A DNA stretch of 46,168 nt from an uncultured Lachnospiraceae bacterium (lineage in GTDB: Bacteria; Bacillota; Clostridia; Lachnospirales; Lachnospiraceae), in contig CACYXH010000052.1 of assembly GCA_902778245.1 (NCBI GenBank), forward strand, positions 1 through 46,168, written 5' to 3'. Positions within the stretch are counted from its first letter, which is position 1. Each line of letters opens with the position of its first letter. Below the pieces are notes generated by a model, which saw only the letters and a program-made list of their open reading frames with translations, was not told where the DNA came from and did not search any database. This document shows positions 42,604-46,168 of this stretch, piece after piece. Position numbers and translations under genes: made by a program.

Positions 42604-43827
42604 ATGGCTGAATTTACAATTTCACCAAGAGTGGTAAGGCAAAAAGCAGCATCGTTTGGAACTTATTCCACTAAAATGTCTGCTTATCAGCGAAGGATCA
42701 GTTCAGTCAAGTGCTCAATCAGAAATACGTCGGCCGGAAGTGTGACAGGCGCACTGACAAAGATTGAGAATCAGGCGGGAGTTCAGGCTAAAACATTTCA
42801 CACTATGCAGACGGTTCTTAATTCCTGCGTGACACAATATGAAAACGCTGAAAAAAGAAGTGCAGGAAAGAGTATATCTGTATTGCAGTTAATTATTCAG
42901 GATCAGTTTGACAAAAACAGTCCCGGCTGGAAATTATTTGATTCAGAGACAACAAAAAGTTGGGGCAAAGCAGAGTGGGAAGGAGCTCTGGCACAATACC
43001 GGGGAGATGGGAAGGCGCAGGAGTATATACTGAAAGCGGCTACAAGCGCAGGAATTAGTTTGTCCGGACCCGGCTATAAAGATTCTTCGGCATTTAAGGA
43101 AATAAAACGCGGCGAAGGTAAGCTTGGAGATCATTGGGTAAGAGAGAAAGATGGCCAGTATTCCATTCCGGAGTTGACCAAATATGCGTCTAAGAAAGGA
43201 ACTGTTGCGGAAGTAAAGGCAGAGGCTAAAGCAGAAACTAGCCTTTATGGAAAAAGCTGGGGAAATGAAAATGTCAGCGCAGAGGTTGTAGTTGGGAAGG
43301 CAGAAGTACACGCATCCGCCAAAGCCGGACTGTATGGCTATGATAAAGATGGGAAAAAGGTGCTTGCACCTGCGGTAGAAGCAACAGTAGGCGGAAGTGT
43401 CTGTGCAGCAAATCTGCAAGCCCAGGCACATGTCGGTGATGATATGTTCGGCGTAGGGGTTGATGGTGAAGTCAGCGTCGGGAAAGCCTCAGCTGAGGCG
43501 ACAGCTTCGGCCGCTTTGTTCGGGAAGGACGGAAAACTGAATCCGCAGTTAAAAGCGTCAGCAAGCGCGGAGGCCATCGCGGCGGAAGCCAAAGGCTCTG
43601 CACATGTGAATATTGCGGGAGTTGAGGGAAAAGTAAATGGAAGTGTTAATTTTGGTGTGGGAGCACATGCAGATATAGGATTGGTGGATGGCAAGTTAAA
43701 ATGCGATATCGGAGCATCATTAGGGGTTGGTGCGAGCGTGGGATTTGAGATTGATACAAAGGCTCTTGTGGATACCGCTGTTTCCACTGCAAAAGCATTG
43801 TGGCCTGGAAACTGGAAACTATGGTAA
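42604..43827 (+). CDS. Predicted T7SS effector with Gly/Ala-rich repeat C-terminus
   Basis: 407 residues with AGGAGGAGG upstream. The N-terminal ~95 residues match the helical targeting domain of the other cargo proteins (FTISPRVVRQKAASFGTYST to TQYENAEKR). The C-terminal ~200 residues are repetitive: alternating small residues with units like AEAKAETSLYGKSWG, ASAKAGLYGYDKDGK, ATASAALFGKDGK and finally ASLGVGASVGFEIDT. Such amphipathic, glycine-rich sequence could insert into membranes or form beta repeats. No enzymatic motif is present. There is no signal peptide, consistent with EssC export. DUF4176 genes follow it, supporting cargo status. Confidence 0.72.
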   Translation: MAEFTISPRVVRQKAASFGTYSTKMSAYQRRISSVKCSIRNTSAGSVTGALTKIENQAGVQAKTFHTMQTVLNSCVTQYENAEKRSAGKSISVLQLIIQDQFDKNSPGWKLFDSETTKSWGKAEWEGALAQYRGDGKAQEYILKAATSAGISLSGPGYKDSSAFKEIKRGEGKLGDHWVREKDGQYSIPELTKYASKKGTVAEVKAEAKAETSLYGKSWGNENVSAEVVVGKAEVHASAKAGLYGYDKDGKKVLAPAVEATVGGSVCAANLQAQAHVGDDMFGVGVDGEVSVGKASAEATASAALFGKDGKLNPQLKASASAEAIAAEAKGSAHVNIAGVEGKVNGSVNFGVGAHADIGLVDGKLKCDIGASLGVGASVGFEIDTKALVDTAVSTAKALWPGNWKLW

Positions 43828-43861
43828 TAGATTTTATGTTTGAGAAAGATTGCGAAAAGAG

Positions 43862-43889
43862 TTGAAAATAGTACTGAATATTATATAAT
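43862..43889 (+). promoter_or_regulatory. Predicted promoter of the DUF4176 gene pair
   Basis: TTGAAA (43862-43867), a 16-base spacer and perfect TATAAT (43884-43889), about 55 bases before the ATG at 43944. Confidence 0.5.
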
Positions 43890-43943
43890 TGTATTAAATA
43901 TCTAAATAACTGTAGAAACTTTATAAGATTAAGGAGGATTGTT

Positions 43944-44249
43944 ATGTGGAATGATCTGCTGCCAATTGGGAGTGTTGTCTTGCTGAATGATAGTGAAAAG
44001 CGAGTTATGATTATGGGATTTTGTCAGGCAAAACCGGAAGATACCACCAAAGTATATGACTATTGCGGATGTCTCTATCCGGAGGGATATATGGATTCAG
44101 AGCATATCTATTTATTTAATCATGAGCAAATTAACCAGATTTACTCCGTTGGTTACATGGAGGAAGAACAGTTTGCTTTTCGCGAGAAGATAACAGAGAT
44201 ATTGCTTAATTTAAAGGCTGGAGACGATGGAGAAACAGGTGAAAATTAA
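43944..44249 (+). CDS. DUF4176 family protein
   Basis: 101 residues with AAGGAGG upstream. The family pattern is clear: LLPIGSVVLLNDSEKRVMIM, YDYCGCLYPEGYM, IYLFNHEQINQIYSVGYMEEE. DUF4176 proteins are small and typically lie near T7SS effectors; their role (immunity or adaptor) is not settled. It is cytosolic, with no signal peptide. It is a paralogue of the next gene. Confidence 0.85.
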   Translation: MWNDLLPIGSVVLLNDSEKRVMIMGFCQAKPEDTTKVYDYCGCLYPEGYMDSEHIYLFNHEQINQIYSVGYMEEEQFAFREKITEILLNLKAGDDGETGEN

Positions 44250-44276
44250 TCAAATAAAAGAAGGCAGGATATCTTT

Positions 44277-44693
44277 ATGAAAAAAAGAATATGCAGCATT
44301 ATAACAGTGACGCTTTTATGCTTGTCTCTGGAAGGCACATCGTTTGCGCAGGAAACAATGGATGATACTGCTGATATCTTGGAGAGTACGGAGGAGTATC
44401 TGCACGGAGATGAATGGGTAGGATTACTTCCAATAGGAAGTATTGTTTTGCTGAAAAATAGCGAAAAGAAACTAATGGTTATGGGGTATCTTCAGTCACT
44501 CACAGACGGTGAAGATGACAAAATGTATGATTACAGTGCTTGCCTGTTTCCGGAAGGATATATAAGTGCCGATGAGGTATATCTCTTTGACCAGGAACAG
44601 ATTGATGTTATTTATTATATCGGTTACCAAGATGAAGAACAGATGGAGTTTATGCAGCGGGTGTATGATTATATAGAAAATATCCAGGGATAG
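44277..44693 (+). CDS. Exported DUF4176 family protein
   Basis: 138 residues: a signal peptide (KKRICSIITVTLLCLSL...FAQE) joined to the same DUF4176 domain (LLPIGSIVLLKNSEKKLMVM, YDYSACLFPEGYI, VYLFDQEQIDVIYYIGYQDEE). The cytosolic and exported copies in tandem suggest protection on both sides of the membrane. It ends right at the start of the next gene. Confidence 0.85.
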   Translation: MKKRICSIITVTLLCLSLEGTSFAQETMDDTADILESTEEYLHGDEWVGLLPIGSIVLLKNSEKKLMVMGYLQSLTDGEDDKMYDYSACLFPEGYISADEVYLFDQEQIDVIYYIGYQDEEQMEFMQRVYDYIENIQG

Positions 44694-44984
44694 ATGATGA
44701 TGGAAATTAGCAAAAGAGCAGAAGAAAATGCGCAGGAAATGGTGGGTATTTCTAACAGGATCAATAATTTGTCATTATCATTATCATTAGTGATAAGGGC
44801 ATTGAAGGAAATGGATAATGATTCGCTAAAAGGTACAGGAAAGGCACTCGGTTCTTATAATACTGAATTGTGTGCCTGTAGAAAAAGGATCAACGCTGCA
44901 GGGATAACGCTAGCTGCGATTTCTCGAATCTACTGGAATACAGAAGCGGAGATAAAAGGATATTCTTGTTTGCAGAAAAGATAG
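44694..44984 (+). CDS. Helical targeting-domain protein, possibly the N-terminus of the next effector
   Basis: 96 residues (M at 44694, 44697 or 44700; AGGGA favours the later ones). All-helical, with the same layout as the N-terminal domains at 40967 and 42604 (ISKRAEENAQEMVGIS to ISRIYWNTEAEIKG). It lacks WXG. It overlaps the next frame by 19 bases. It may be a stand-alone partner protein, or the N-terminal domain of the metallopeptidase at 44966 separated by a frameshift. Confidence 0.65.
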   Translation: MMMEISKRAEENAQEMVGISNRINNLSLSLSLVIRALKEMDNDSLKGTGKALGSYNTELCACRKRINAAGITLAAISRIYWNTEAEIKGYSCLQKR

Positions 44985-45952
44985 GTGTGAATGGTGGGAA
45001 TAGTTGGAATCGTTCTACGGAGGAAATAAACGACCCTCAAACTTCAGATTCTCGGCATAGTGCAACAAATGAGGAAAAAAATAATACAATAATAGCATAT
45101 GAAGAAGAACATCCCGAGGATGCCGCCAAAATTGATAAATTCATTGATGCCGGTGACAATAATAAACTTACAGAAGATGATATTAGAAACATAAAGTATT
45201 TGATATATACAGCAGAGGAACCTTACCGGTCTATTTATATTCGTTTTCTTCAGAAATACAAGATAGGAGACGGAGATTTGGGCGGTGGCGCTTATTATAG
45301 ACCATGGAAACATACGGTAAATTATACATATCCGGATAGCTTTGGAGATGATCCTCGTGGGGCATATACAACTTTCTTTCACGAGTGTGGTCATGGGATT
45401 GGTGATCAGGCAAACGAAACGAAATGGCTTGGAAGCGATACGGAGAATTATAAAATTTATAGTGAAGCATTGGGAAAAAAGGTCTCACTAAGGGAGGCAA
45501 TAGAATACGATGTGTATTATAATGAGGGTAATCCACATAGCATGACGAGTATAGCGAATAATATTATTGCCAGTGGGAAATCCGGAAGTACGGGTAATGT
45601 GGAGAATGTGATCAATGCTATGAAGAGCGGAAGTTCTGGAGGGCTTGGTAAAGATGATGTACAATTGTATAATGCTGTAAAAAACGAATATCAGAGAACA
45701 ACAGGGAGGGATGCGACATTTGAAGCAGTGACAGATGTCTATGGTGGCGTTTCTCATAATGAACTCAGAAACAAGGGCTATGGGCACAGCACGGATTATT
45801 GGAATGATACGACAAACCCCGGAAAAGAGTTGTGGGCAGAATACTTTTCCTATAATATGGCTGGGGATCAGAAGAATTTGGATAATTTGCGTGAATATTT
45901 TCCGGAATCCTCAAAAGTTTTGGATCAATATGCAGCTGATATTGGAGGTTAA
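44966..45952 (+). CDS. Predicted effector with HExxH metallopeptidase domain
   Basis: 328 residues from TTG 44966, with AAGGA five bases upstream. The zinc motif is HECGH at 139-143, in YTTFFHECGHGIGD. The later stretch GKELWAEYFSYNMAG offers a third-ligand Glu. After a polar linker (residues 10-60) the whole protein is the catalytic domain; it has no targeting helix bundle, unlike the effector at 40967. Either it pairs with the preceding 96-residue protein or the two were one gene. The two zincins differ outside HExxH. An exported lipoprotein gene follows. Confidence 0.72.
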   Translation: MFAEKIGVNGGNSWNRSTEEINDPQTSDSRHSATNEEKNNTIIAYEEEHPEDAAKIDKFIDAGDNNKLTEDDIRNIKYLIYTAEEPYRSIYIRFLQKYKIGDGDLGGGAYYRPWKHTVNYTYPDSFGDDPRGAYTTFFHECGHGIGDQANETKWLGSDTENYKIYSEALGKKVSLREAIEYDVYYNEGNPHSMTSIANNIIASGKSGSTGNVENVINAMKSGSSGGLGKDDVQLYNAVKNEYQRTTGRDATFEAVTDVYGGVSHNELRNKGYGHSTDYWNDTTNPGKELWAEYFSYNMAGDQKNLDNLREYFPESSKVLDQYAADIGG

Positions 45953-45954
45953 TT

Positions 45955-46168
45955 TTGAGAAAGATTACGATAGGTATAGTTTTTTCAACAATGTTAATAA
46001 CTTTTAGCGCATGCGTGAACGGCAAAGAAGAAACTGTAATTCCGGAGGAAATAGAGGAAATGAAAGCTCAAATTAAATTTGAAGATAATCTGAAATATTT
46101 AATTGATACATATGGTTTAGATGAAGAAGAATTGCTGGATATTGACTTGGAGAAACTGATCAGTGATT
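45955..46168 (+). CDS. Lipoprotein, candidate immunity protein, 3'-truncated by window edge
   Basis: Starts at TTG 45955 with GGAGG six bases upstream, two bases after the effector stop. The first residues MRKITIGIVFSTMLITFSAC form a lipoprotein signal with Cys in a TFSAC lipobox. Then follows an acidic helical segment (EEIEEMKAQIKFEDNL). The frame is open to the end of the window (71 codons visible). Coupling to the metallopeptidase gene and surface location suggest it neutralises that enzyme outside the membrane. Confidence 0.7.
   Translation, partial: MRKITIGIVFSTMLITFSACVNGKEETVIPEEIEEMKAQIKFEDNLKYLIDTYGLDEEELLDIDLEKLISD

Overview
The window looks like a chromosomal segment of a low-to-mid GC Clostridia species, most probably a gut Lachnospiraceae-type Firmicute. 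Evidence: sortase-anchored Cna/SpaA-type surface protein, a Trp T-box leader, strong AGGAGG ribosome sites, frequent TTG/GTG starts, and a WXG100/EssC type VII secretion (T7SS) locus. No rRNA, tRNA or CRISPR array was seen.

Layout. (1) 1-4833: the 3' part of a cell-wall-anchored surface protein with a Thr-Glu repeat stalk, a MATE efflux pump, a long imperfect palindrome, and a small metallophosphoesterase. (2) 4825-6487: a HipB/HipA toxin-antitoxin module with a promoter and two identical 12-bp palindromic operators. (3) 6477-13576: promoter, T-box riboswitch with a UGG specifier and attenuator, then the complete operon trpE-G-D-C-F-B-A. (4) 13577-14267: decayed PD-(D/E)XK transposase remnant. 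(5) 14268-18790: a divergent XRE regulator and a large secreted repeat protein broken into three reading frames. (6) 18900-39818: a long same-strand gene train encoding a T7SS-like machine fused to a phospho-signalling module. In order: MotA/TolQ-like and MotB/OmpA-like proteins, vWA-TM-FHA protein, Thr-Glu-rich membrane protein, PP2C phosphatase, Hanks-type Ser/Thr kinase (frameshifted within a repeat), second vWA-TM-FHA protein, TM-FHA protein, FHA-containing EssC ATPase, LytTR regulator, an unknown, a YukD/EsaB-like ubiquitin fold, one helical protein and five WXG100 proteins, then a degenerate trypsin-like TM-FHA protein (also frameshifted). (7) 39824-46168: cargo region with two HExxH metallopeptidase effectors, one Gly/Ala-rich candidate membrane-active effector, two DUF4176 proteins and exported candidate immunity proteins, the last one cut by the window edge.

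How they may work together (inference): EssC would drive export of the WXG100 proteins and of effectors carrying similar N-terminal helical domains. The kinase/phosphatase pair and five or six FHA domains would form a threonine-phosphorylation switch, as in the post-translational control of some type VI systems. The MotA/MotB-like pair could couple ion flow to the envelope assembly. EsaA, EssA and EssB of classical T7SSb are not recognisable here. This combination is the most novel content of the window. Several frames are broken (two breaks in the secreted protein, one in the kinase, one in the pseudoprotease, possibly one in effector 2). Whether these are biological, phase-variable or sequencing errors cannot be settled from the sequence alone.
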